A DNA stretch of 64,000 nt from Chimonanthus salicifolius (Eukaryota > Streptophyta > Magnoliopsida > Laurales > Calycanthaceae), in NCBI GenBank assembly GCA_013350335.1, contig CM023538.1, positions 60,997,080 through 61,061,079 of the forward strand, written 5' to 3'. The notes under the pieces are model-generated. The model worked only from the letters and a program-made list of their open reading frames with translations, ran no database searches and had not been told where the DNA came from. This document shows positions 11,136 through 21,521 of this stretch, one piece after another. Position 1 is the stretch's first letter; each line of letters starts with the position of its first letter. The position numbers and the translations under genes are program-made.

Positions 11136-11249
11136 ATAATATCTATCTTTTTTTTTTAAGTTAAGGTTTTAATATGAACTAATTAAAAAATATAAATATT
11201 GGATATTTGTAAATGGGATTGGACTCAAGCCATAGCTACTCCACTTTAA

Positions 11250-11440
11250 AAGAGCTGGAGAGATGGTCACGAATCTGTCTTAAGAAGGAAGTGAGAGTTC
11301 TAAATTCGATTCTCATTTCACTTCAAAAATATCACTTTTTATAAAGTTATCCAATATATATGAGTAAATAGAGTTACACATGTCTAAAAAACTAATCAGA
11401 TACTTTAAAAAACTTATACAATTGGAAAAAAAAAAAATGT
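11250..11440 (+). mobile_element. SINE family 2 copy, degenerate
   Basis: GAGAGATGGTCACGAATCTG, then a B-box-like AAATTCGATTCTCATTTC, then ..AACTAATCAGATACTTTAAAA.. and an A-run follow the order of family 2 (compare 20282-20465). No clear target duplication was found. Confidence 0.5.
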
Positions 11441-12108
11441 CCTTGGTACCTACTCCAAACTCCTCAATTTTCATCCTTGCATTCATAAGAGGTTACGTAG
11501 TCGAGATTAGCTAAGATGAACACTTGACCCATTATCTTTTTTGTGCTTCACCATTTCTATTCTTCATTTAATGCTACGCGTAACCAAACAAGAGTAAATT
11601 ACCTAATTGTGATAAGCCAACTTTAAGGATGTCATCCCTAGAGAGGAATCCATACCTTTTCATTTTCAATGAAAAAGAGATTCACAGAAAAGCAAGATTC
11701 TCTTTTATAAGGAAGGAGGTTTGCTCTCAACTTATACTTATTTTTGTAAAAGATCATAATTTTAACTTTCTCATGTATAAAAAATTATATGTATTAAGGG
11801 TTTTTTATCATTTTCTGCTAATAGAAAATGAAAAGTAAAGAAAGAAAGTATTTTCTCTTCTTCTATAAAACAAAGTATTATTCTTAAGAGTATAAAATAT
11901 GAGCTTTTTTTTTCTCCATAAAAATCAATTTTTAATGAGAGAGATAAGAAAATTTAATGAAAAAAATAGAGAGATTTTACTCATTTGGTAAGACAACAAC
12001 TAGTTCATTTTTTTATGAAAAATGATTTTTGACCAAAAAAGATAAACAATGGAATTTCATGATCGAACGCAATTACCAGAATTTATGGCATGTGTTGGAT
12101 AACATGAA

Positions 12109-12218
12109 TCACATCTAAATATTAACTTTTTTAAAGAAATTGAGAAACAATACATAATTTTTATCACATCTAAATATTAACTTTTTTAAAGAAATTGAGA
12201 AACAATACATAATTTTTA
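12109..12218. repeat. Perfect 55-bp tandem duplication
   Basis: The 55-bp unit starting TCACATCTAAATATTAAC occurs twice head to tail (12109-12163 and 12164-12218) without visible mismatch. This indicates a recent local duplication or an assembly duplication. Confidence 0.85.
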
Positions 12219-12911
12219 ATTTTCTTAAAGAAGAAAAAGTCAAAAGATCAGTGTTAGATATATTTACATATGTATTAAATTTTAAATTTAACTTTGTATT
12301 TTGATTTGAAAACTTAACAAGTCATTCATTTGTCTAAAATCTATTTAATTCAAGTCAAATTCTTCTGTTCATTAAAATATTTAAGATCTAATATAAACTC
12401 TGTTAACAGTATATATTTGTATGGTCTATTTTAGACATGGATCTAGAGTTTATACTATTTTAAATTCATCATTATTATGATCATTATACGAAGTCGGCTT
12501 TAATTTATTGATTGAATTATCTTTCAAAATAAACTTTGATCTGAATACAGATTAGATATTGTAAGTCTTAAAGGGGTTTAGGATCTTCTTTATCGGATAG
12601 GTGAGATTTTTTTTTTGAATTTATATATAAAAAATCATGAAAAATTTAATAAAAAGTCTCCACAAATGATAGTCAAGTACACTAAATTAAGTCATGAGAC
12701 TCAAACTTAAAATCTCCTTCTTCGGTAAGATGAGAAGTTAATCACATGGAGATTAGAATTTTAGTTTGTAATTGGAGATGAACCTACCCGACCCTAAATC
12801 CGACAAGTTAACAGGTAAGCAGCTAGGCATGAGCTGTCATTAACTAGAACTCTGGCATTGACTTTTCATTGTTTTTCAAACTACTAATACTAATGACAAG
12901 GGTGGCCCACC

Positions 12912-13009
12912 AAATCGGTCTTTTATTTGCTTTTGTCGTGTTTGGTTGTAGTAAGTAATTTCTTCCTTCCCCTCCTCTTACATCACAAAAGCAAATAAAA
13001 GACCAATTT
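12912..13009. repeat. 25-bp inverted repeat (hairpin)
   Basis: The left arm 12912-12936 (AAATCGGTCTTTTATTTGC..) and right arm 12985-13009 are reverse complements with one mismatch, separated by a 48-base loop. It could be a small fold-back element or a hairpin transcript. No expression evidence is available. Confidence 0.6.
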
Positions 13010-14032
13010 GTGCTAAATCTGAGCAAGGCCCAATAATTGTAATTCAAGCCCTAGTCTGTATTGATTTAGAACTTTTTTAATCTAACATATGATTTAATTT
13101 AATTATTTTAATATATTACTCTAAAGTCTTAAAATATATTAAGCTTATTAAATTAAAATATTGTGAACATGTTGATTATAGAAAGGATTTTTCATTTAAA
13201 TATCTTACTTCATTTGATTTAATCAAGTAACATTAATAATTGTTAGAAAATTCTACTTTGACGATATATTTATTTAATTTAAATCAAATGATTATATATT
13301 TAGTAAGATCATTTTTTTAGAATATTTATATAAAAAACTACTTATTTGATTTTGTAAAATTAATATGCACTATTTTATTATAAAATATTATTTAGTTCTA
13401 ATTTGAATCACAAGAACCTTATAAGTCAACTACGTCAAACAAGGGTTGTTTGGATGACACTAAGGCTACAAGGTAATGTTTATGAATGTAAGACATTAAG
13501 TATATTTGATGGAGACATTACATTTTAAAAGATGAGTTAGCTGACTCCAATGTCTAATTGTCAAGCTTATGGTCACCTAACTATCATGAGATTAGCATTT
13601 TAAGTCTAACTTCTCTTTTTAAGAAAATTATTTTCCATCACTTCACAATGTAATGTATCTTTCTTTTAATGTTTTCCCAAAACAACTAAATGAGAGTGGA
13701 GATGCGTATGTTATGATGGATATGTAGTGTAACTATAAAAAAATAAGTTAGAAACGAACACATTAGGGATAATTTAATGATAATATCGATAGATGAAAAA
13801 GTGAGAAAAACTCACTTTAAATTGTTTTGCCATGTTAATAGAAGACCAAGTACAACTCTGACGCATAGAGTCAAAAGGCTATGGATCAAAGGCATTAAAA
13901 AGAGGAGAAGACGACCTTTGAAAATATAAAGAAGGGATAAAAAAGGCCATACTAAACTTCAGAGTGATTGCTGATATGATTTTTTGTAAAAGTCAATTGG
14001 AGGAGGAAAACTTATAAATCCAACTCTAAATA

Positions 14033-14507
14033 CAGTAAAACCTCTAGAATGTAATGTGGTTGAGACCATAGTACATATATTACATTAAAGAAGTTATTAA
14101 ATTAGAGAGTCTAACAGTATTCATTTCTAAAAATCTCCTCACATATTATTAAAATGTATGTGAAAAGAAATCACTCCATTCGTTCTTATAAAGTTTTCGT
14201 TCATTGAGAACAGAGTGTGTAAACTGTCCCAAAGAATGAGGAAGTTTATCTCAAATTAGTTTTCCATAGTTTAGATGATGTAGTTTGTGAGGTCTTTAGT
14301 CAATTTTACAATAATTTTGTATTCTGAATATGTGAAATATTACTTTACAAAATGGTTAGGGCAGTACATTTTTTATTCTGAATGTATTGAGTACTGAGTT
14401 AGAGAGATTTATTACATTTTGTATAGGCCCGAGGTCGGGACCAACTGCCAATATTATTTTAGACATATTATAACTTTATAGAGTACTACATTACAGAAAG
14501 TTTACCG
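14033..14507. mobile_element. Pogo/Emigrant-like MITE (475 bp)
   Basis: The left end TA|CAGTAAAACCTCTAGAATGT and the right end, read in reverse, TA|CGGTAAACTTTCTGTAATG form terminal inverted repeats flanked by TA (14031-14032 and 14508-14509). The left terminus matches the Emigrant-type end CAGTAAAACCTCTA as I recall it. No transposase is present. Confidence 0.7.
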
Positions 14508-14509
14508 TA

Positions 14510-14817
14510 TATGAGATAGTGGCTATGGATGATGAACTAAGAGTTGATTAGAAGACAATTAAGAATTGATAAAACCTTCGTTTCTTATTTTGTTCTTAAA
14601 ACTTTTAACATCACCTTTTATTATTTTTCAGTCAATTTGATAAGACATAGATGATCATATAAAAATAAAACTTTAATTACGTCCATCTATATTTTCTCTA
14701 CACATCTCATTCAATATTATAATTTTTTTTTTTGTCAATCTTCACCGTGTAATGTTGCTCTGCTTACTGCTTGTGCTTTTTTAAAACCATTTAAGAAATC
14801 AAGTTGAGAGAAGAAAG

Positions 14818-14849
<32 letters not shown>

Positions 14850-16120
14850 ATGACGACAAACTTGATGAGCCCTACCAGATCCTTCCATGAAAAATTAAAA
14901 CTTTATGCTTTTGATGTGGTGATGCCATGTAAAATCTGCTTTTTAAATTTTAATGAATTTAAATCAGTAGGTGACCACTCCTGCCTTTGCTTTTGGTGAA
15001 TGGGAATATACTTTTCCACAATAGAATAAGCATCAGCACATCTGTAAATATATTTTGCAGCAGTGGTTTGTTTTCCTTTTGCTTTAATTTAGTTCATGAT
15101 TTGATATTTGATTATGTACGTGTGGCCACACTGGGAGTGATAGTGGGTCAGGTCTAATCACAGGCAACAAGTAGCATTAGAGTCAGGGTTCAAGTCACCA
15201 ATGGATCTCTTAGTCAGATGAAATGACTGGCGATATTTATCTGTCGGAGAGCTTCATTCGAGAAGGGATTAATGAGTACAAACAAGCCCCACGTTCGTGA
15301 GGAAAGATCAAAAGAAAAAATTATATAGGGCTGAAGATCTTAATCATCTACTATCATCCTAAATCCTTTCTGTGTCAAACATACTTGAAACATACTCAAA
15401 CATACCCAGACCTGGGACTGTCGACTATGATTTGGGTCTTATAAAGAAACGCCAAGCTAAGCAGGCTCACATAATAGAAATAGTGAATAGGAATTTGGGA
15501 AAACGTCAGGATCTTAGTTATTCATAATTAATAGTAATCTAATTAATAATAGAGTCCATTAAGAGTTAAGACTATAAAAAATGATTAATTAATAGCCCCA
15601 TGTGGCGATGGGTCGAATCTAGATCTCGATTTTGGTCAGGATTTTTAACGGACTGTATTCAGATCTTCACATTTTGATGTGTTAAGCTCTGGGATTCGGA
15701 TTTGGGCTCCAGTAGGCCCATTAGATTATTAAGAAGTCTACTTGGGCACATTTACTTTCCAGTTTTCCATTATGGAATTAGACACTCATGGCCTTATTTA
15801 GAATATTTGTTCTCTTTTCAGCCTGTTTAGAAATTTGGATTTAGATTTTCGGTTGGAGAGTAAGAGCTCTTATCTCTAATTAAATGAACTTGAATTTGGG
15901 CTCCGGAGGCCCAGTTGGATTGAATCACATAGATTTGGACACTGCAACTTTAAGAGGGCCCAGGAAGTCCCATTTTCTATGGATTGACAGACCTTTCAAG
16001 GACACATCTTTGACACTATATGGACTACTCGTAGGGCTCTAACCTGAATTAGGATCTTTCCGTCCAGTCCATTGTGAAATTTGATGATCTTTAGAGTAAG
16101 ACATGTGACATGTGAAATTC
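14510..16120. other. Intergenic; no gene seen
   Basis: The stretch contains a (TA)n microsatellite at about 14823-14848 and moderately GC-richer text at 15100-16100 with repeated GGGCTCC..GGCCCA words. The block near 15150-15310 has a B-box-like GGGTTCAAGTCACC and may be another SINE relic. No coding frame was recognised. Confidence 0.35.
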
Positions 16121-16124
16121 AAAG

Positions 16125-16310
16125 GGGTTAGAGTGATGACCAGAAACTCGTTTCGAGAAGTGAGAGCCTTGACTTCGATTCCCACTTCACCTTAAAGGGT
16201 CACTCCCCGTAGAATTACTTAGTGTATCTGGATGGGGAGTCTTGCATATGACCCGAAGATTAGTAGAGCACTTTAAGAAGCCTGGACACCTTTGTCATAA
16301 AAAAAATAGC
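16125..16310 (+). mobile_element. SINE family 2 copy
   Basis: GGGGTTAGAGTGATGACCAG (A-box region), CTTCGATTCCCACTTCACC (B-box region), GGGTCACTCCCCGTAGAATT, CCGAAGATTAGTAGAGCAC, GCCTGGACACCTTTG and an A-run appear in order. Together they define the family consensus best among the copies here. Confidence 0.65.
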
Positions 16311-17710
16311 AAACCCTTTTTGAATTTATTGTGGTGGATTTATTAAGGTTTTATCTATTCTTTAAGAATCAATATTTCATATCTCAAAATTCATGGATTA
16401 ACCATTAAACTAGTTGAGTTTCATGGGCCAAACAGAATAAAATGATTTTGGTCCAATTTATAAGATATGATCGTAGAGTTGGTCTTAACGCATTCAATTA
16501 GACACACGTTTGACCTAATCCTGATATGGGTCCTTGATATTAATCAATTATTAATTAGATAACCTATTTTTGTTAAATATATGTTATAACGCATAATATT
16601 GGGCCTGTTCATAGATTTTAAAGTTGGCCCAAGCCCATTCACAACTCATCATAGATGAACATACTTGAACATATAATTGACTAACAAGCAAAGTTTGGAC
16701 TCATTTTTTGAGCCCATTTTAATCAATATGCAGGATGACGCTTCTAATAAAGCCCATCGGGCTTTCAGCCTATTTAACTAACTATATATTTATGTTTGTT
16801 TTGTATAATAAATTACATATATTAACTTTTTATAAAGCTTAATGACTCTATATTCTTATATATGAGCTCTAATGGATAGCCTTGTGTTTTTTAATAGTTC
16901 AAAATATCAAAATTTGGGCTTTTAGCATAAAATAGCTTGATAGTCTACTAGTGATCTTGGGATTTTTTTTTTTACTACAAATTGGCTTGGATTTTAATGG
17001 AAAGCTCGACCCCGTCCTATGTATGAAAAAATACCGATACATAATGTATCGGCTGCTATGTATAGGCCTGGAGAGAATCGATACGTTGTGTCTGAAATGT
17101 ACCAGTTCATAGAGGGCCCACTTGGTCACGCCACTTAACCCATCTATTTTACTTAATTTAGATAAGGCGGTTATACATATTGAATAAGATTATTGTTTTA
17201 AACTATTGCATCATCAATCATTTATTTGATTGGGATACATAGAAAATAACAAGGCTAATTGGTGGACAAAATTTAAATTCTATCTCAACATCTTAGCCAA
17301 ACGATCGTTCATCTTGAGAATTTGATTATTATATGTCATTAATTTTTCATAGTCCAATCTCACAGGCTACGATGATTTGATAAAGGAGTTTCTCTTGAAT
17401 CATGTCATTGATGAGTCTTTATTCATACAGTACAACAGTGTGGAATTGGTCCAGTGTATGATCAATGTCTAATCTCTCAAAAAATCAAGAATTTATTCTT
17501 TTTCATATTTTTCATTTCAAACTTTCAAAGGTGTGATCCAATGAATGGATTATGTATTTCTCAACTTTGGATATTTGAAGTTTAGGAAGCATCCATTCAT
17601 ATGCGAATATTTAAATGATTAGTGTAATGAAAACTTAGTCAATAGTTGAATAGGAATAAATATAAGATGTTGTGAGGGAGATTCCTTTTAAGGAAAAAAA
17701 AATTTGGCTC
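16311..17710. other. Intergenic AT-rich DNA; no gene seen
   Basis: No coding or structured repeat was recognised. The 76-codon minus-strand frame at 16899-17129 has no domain. Confidence 0.35.
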
Positions 17711-17712
17711 AT

Positions 17713-17857
17713 GGGCGGCAGTGGCACATCATTCACACAATCAGTTAAGGGACTGAGTCAAAATTGATATGATCCAATAATTTTTGGGCGGCAGTGGCAC
17801 ATCATTCACACAATCATTGAGGGACTGAGTCAAAATTGAAATGATCCAATAATTTTT
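17713..17857. repeat. ~73-bp tandem duplication
   Basis: The block starting GGGCGGCAGTGGCACATCAT and ending CCAATAATTTTT occurs twice in a row, with only a few differences between the units (17713-17785 and 17786-17857). Confidence 0.8.
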
Positions 17858-17973
17858 GCGCCATCTAATTCTCATTTTCCCCACCCTTTAGTTTTTGTCA
17901 TTTTCACTGAAACAGATGGCAGCAGACAAATTTTGGGCCCATGTCAAATTTTGTTAAAAAAAAAAAAGAGTTC

Positions 17974-18306
17974 GGGCTGCAACTCAGGTTGGGCGGATTG
18001 GATTTTTTAAAACCCAATTTGACCCGACTTGATATATATGGAACCTGACCCGAATTCTCAACTCGAACTTCACAATCCGACCCGACCCGAATTCTGACCT
18101 GACTCGTATTCTGAATCCATTTTAGCCTAATTTTAGTCGGGTAGGGTCGCGTTGAGTCAGGTCGGGTCGGGTTAACTTGTAAAATCTTCAACCCAATCTG
18201 ACCCAAATTCCATGCGGGTTTTTATTTTTTCAACCGGGCCCGACCCGCTTACCCAAAATGCTCGACCCGACCCGCATGATTTAACCCGACCCGAGTTGCA
18301 GCTCTA
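17974..18306. mobile_element. GACCCGAC-rich TIR element (non-autonomous)
   Basis: The left end GGGCTGCAACTCAGGTTGGG and right end ..CCCGAGTTGCAGCTCTA form inverted termini around an interior made of degenerate GACCCGAC/GTCGGGTC words. No frame makes sense as protein. Similar elements are at 56079-56510 and, as single ends, near 6688, 47573 and 60782. The superfamily is uncertain (hAT-like MITE is my guess). Confidence 0.55.
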
Positions 18307-18409
18307 GTTAAAAGGAGTGGAGTAATAAAATATTTATTTTAAAACATCATTTTGTTGCAGTTTGATGCATCATAGTAAACTAAAAGAAAATGAATTTAAA
18401 ATGTTGTAG

Positions 18410-18555
18410 CTAGGTAATTTTCCGTTTCAAGAAACAAGAGGTAATAGGTTCGAGCTTTCATGGCTTCACTTGGTGCGCCTTAAGGACAGTGAATATTACC
18501 TGTGAGAGTTTTATGTTGGATTTCGTCAATTTCCTATACGTAAATTTAAAAAAAA
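18410..18555 (+). mobile_element. SINE family 1 copy, degenerate
   Basis: AATAGGTTCGAGCTTTCATGG (B-box region), ..TTACCTGTGAGAGTTTTATG.. and TTCCTATACGTAAATTTAAAAA follow the same order as the copies at 7280 and 45635. The A-box end is poorly preserved. Confidence 0.5.
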
Positions 18556-20261
18556 TGAATTTAAAATAAAATTTGATTTTTTAATAATGGAATTAGAGGG
18601 TGTGTGTCGTGGCTCTCAATGTAATGGAAGAGTTCAAATAATGGCATATTGTCTCTCTCATTGGGATTCATATATATATATATATATATATGGAAATTAT
18701 AAGACCTCTTCACTGAGAAAAGAATCAATCAATAATGAATTTACAATTCTCTAATTAGGAAATTTAACAAATAAAGAAATACACAAATGTGAATGGTCAA
18801 CTGTGTAATGAGTTTTCAATAATAGTAATTAATAATTAGTTTGGAAAATATGGATATCTTCTCGCCTAAGAGTCCTCAAATCTTGTTAGTTTTAAGTTTT
18901 AACATATATAATCTTTATATCTTGACTTCCAAATAATAAAGTTGAATTCTTTAATTTCTCTTAAAATTAAATAAGCGTATACTCCACACAAGAGTAAGGT
19001 TTTGGCTTCAACATAATTTATAAATTTTTAAAGAATTTTTAAAAGGGCTAGAGGCTCATTATTATAATTTATAAGAAAGTTGGTTTGAACACGGTATTTA
19101 AACGAGATTTTTTTAACCTCATGAGTTGATTCTGAGAACAAAATCGTGCGAGCTAAAAGGGCCTAAAGTGAATAATATCATACTCAGGGTCAGATCGTCA
19201 CATTATATTATATAATATGAACATTATTCACTTTACAAATGTATTTTATATAATAAGATAAATCAAATTATTTTATAATTTCATCTTATAATTAGAGGTA
19301 TAAAGGAGAGAGAAGCTTTTGACCATGTATGATCTGACGTGGGAAATGCGGTGGCTACGCCGGGGAAACATGAATTGGCTTGCAGTAGAAGCGAACGCGG
19401 CGTCCCTATCCATCCAAGTCAGCATTCCACCGATTACCGAACAATTTTGGTCAACGTCACAATCCACGAATCCATCCATCTCATCACATGTCATGCATGA
19501 ACTGGATTTCAGTAGGATGGACCTCATGGAAATTTCATACTGACCGTCCATGAAGTCGGCCCCAAGTGGATGCATTTTTATTTATTTAAAAAATAATTCA
19601 ACAAATTAATTTCATCAATTTTCATTTATAATATAAAGTTGTACTAATTTAGTTTTTTCATTAAAATTTGATTAATTTTTAAGCTTCTCTCAACACTAAA
19701 AATGCCTACTCTCCATAGTTTATAACCAGCATCTACAGATAGGGAAGGTTTACACATGCTCAGATTAATTAGGTAGGATTTCTGGAAAATTCAGATGAGA
19801 TGTTTGAATATCTTGGTCTTAACAAAAAATTGATTAATTTATTCAATAATAAAATTTTGTTTGGATGAGACAAATATTACCCATTGAGTATGCCTAAACT
19901 TGATTTATGGTGTCAACTTGATTTAAATCTTAATATTATATTTAAATCAAATTACTCATCATTACTGCTATCAATCATTTCACTATAGTCATCTGTTGTA
20001 TGCCCATTTTTTCATTTTTTTTCTCAAGAGGCATTGTTAGAATAATAAAATAATAATATTTGCTCTACCAAACAACTTTTAAAAAATAATAATTTTAATA
20101 TCTATTTTTATGCTAATATCATGTTAGTAATGCTCACTCTTTAGAGTAACATTATTTCTTATCACCAACATACTTTCAGATTAAATTGATACATATTATA
20201 GTTGAGGGCAACTTGTACCCATTGATTGCTGCCCTAATTCTATTAATTGAAATGTTTGATT
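18556..20261. other. Intergenic; unexplained GC-richer island at ~19310-19575
   Basis: Most is AT-rich, with a TA microsatellite at about 18670-18690. Positions 19310-19575 differ: clearly higher GC, open on both strands (74 codons plus, 100 codons minus), with TGACGTGG and TTGGTCAACG motifs that resemble bZIP and W-box sites. I recognise no protein in either reading, so it could be a gene or promoter relic. Confidence 0.3.
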
Positions 20262-20281
20262 AAATCACCTACATTTTGAAT

Positions 20282-20465
20282 TCGTGAAGATTGGCTTGGT
20301 GGTCAAGAACCTGTCTAAGATGTAAAAGGTCTTGCGTTCAAATCACTCTCAACACAAAAATGCTACTTTCTATAGTGTTACTTGATGCGTGTGGATAAGA
20401 GGTTTGTCCATATTCCAAGGATCAGTCAGATGTTCTGAGCGACCTGGACACCATGGTATTTAAAA
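20282..20465 (+). mobile_element. SINE family 2 copy with clear target duplication
   Basis: The element starts TCGTGAAGATTGGCTTGGTGG and has a B-box-like GCGTTCAAATCACTC. It ends CCTGGACACCATGG plus an A-rich tail. A 20-bp target duplication with one mismatch flanks it (20262-20281 and 20466-20485, AAATCACCTACATTTTGAAT on the left). Confidence 0.8.
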
Positions 20466-20780
20466 AAATCACCCACATTTTGAATCATTTGATAAATGAT
20501 TGAGAAATGATAAGATAATGGGGCTAAAAAAGCTAAGGTGTTTTAGAAAATGTCTGAGTTTTATCTATGATAAAAGAGGAGTAAAAAAAATGAATTAATT
20601 AATATACATTAACAAACTACAAAAATAGAATATATCGAATTACTATAACTTTGTTTTTTAAGATAAAAATAAATTATTAGATAAACATTTCACCTATTAA
20701 AATCAGCCACCAATGATTATCTATTAGATAAAAAAGGTTGCATATGAATCTGTAACTTATAATAGTCTTTGTCCGATTGA

Positions 20781-20961
20781 ATCTCAAGGAATTGGCCTAG
20801 TGGTTGAGTTAATGGAGATTGAATCTTTGTTTCCATCTGTAATGACTCTAATGAAGGGTCATTCTCCGCAGATTTACTCGGTATGTATGGATTAGAGAGT
20901 TTTCAAATATTCCAAAAAATTAGTCGAGTGTGACTCCTGAACACCTCTGAATTCAAAAGAA
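20781..20961 (+). mobile_element. SINE family 2 copy
   Basis: ATTGGCCTAGTGGTTGAG is a good A-box, followed by GAAGGGTCATTCTCCGCAG and ATTAGTCGAGTGTGACTCC. The flanks AATAGTCTTTGTCCGATTGA (20761-20780) and AATAGTCTTGCTCGATTGA (20962-20980) form an imperfect target duplication. It lies only 300 bp from the 20282 copy. Confidence 0.7.
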
Positions 20962-21358
20962 AATAGTCTTGCTCGATTGACAAAATAAACTAAAAATAAA
21001 TAGAATCAAATAGTAGGAAAACATATCTAATTGAGTTGAATCAAGTCCATTTAAAAAATTAAATTACTTTAACTTACTATTAATGGATTAAAGTCCAGAA
21101 TATGAAATATTCATATCAATCAGACCCACGATCAAATTATGTTTAAATCAATCAGCGTTAGACTGCTCCACCGATCTATCTGCCGGCGGCCTTCCTCACC
21201 GTCTGGTACCTTCCCAGTTCCCACCACCTCTTACTGTAAGCTTTCCATCTTTCTCCACGTCCTGTAGGATGGTGGAGCCCACAAGGAACGCCTCCACCCG
21301 TTGACCAATGGAAAGCCAGCCCACGAACATCATGATCCGAGAACTCGCTTCAGAATTG

Positions 21359-21417
21359 ACACGTGGCTTTTAAATATGCCTTAGATTCCTTATGTTTCTT
21401 CCGCTCTATATATAGAC
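21359..21417 (+). promoter_or_regulatory. Candidate promoter of the PUB gene: ACGTGGC and TATA
   Basis: CACGTGGC-type sequence at about 21360-21367 matches an ABA-response (ABRE/G-box) core, and CTCTATATATAGAC at 21404-21417 is a good TATA box about 105 bases upstream of ATG 21522. An ABRE would fit the ABA/drought behaviour known for PUB18/PUB19. Activity is inference. Confidence 0.5.
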
Positions 21418-21521
21418 ACCAACTCGCAGTTCATTATCCTTCATTTCTCTCTCTCCAACCAAATTAAATTTCCGTTAAATTGTCCTTTCCATCCCCGTTT
21501 TGCCCCTGGTCTTTTATCTAA

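Larger units (their letters stand above)
11441..14032. other. Intergenic AT-rich DNA; no gene seen
   Basis: This stretch contains the 55-bp tandem duplication at 12109-12218 and the inverted repeat at 12912-13009, both listed separately. The 69-codon frame at 11629-11838 and the frame at 12844-13047 show no domain. The stretch after 13050 is extremely AT-rich. Confidence 0.4.
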
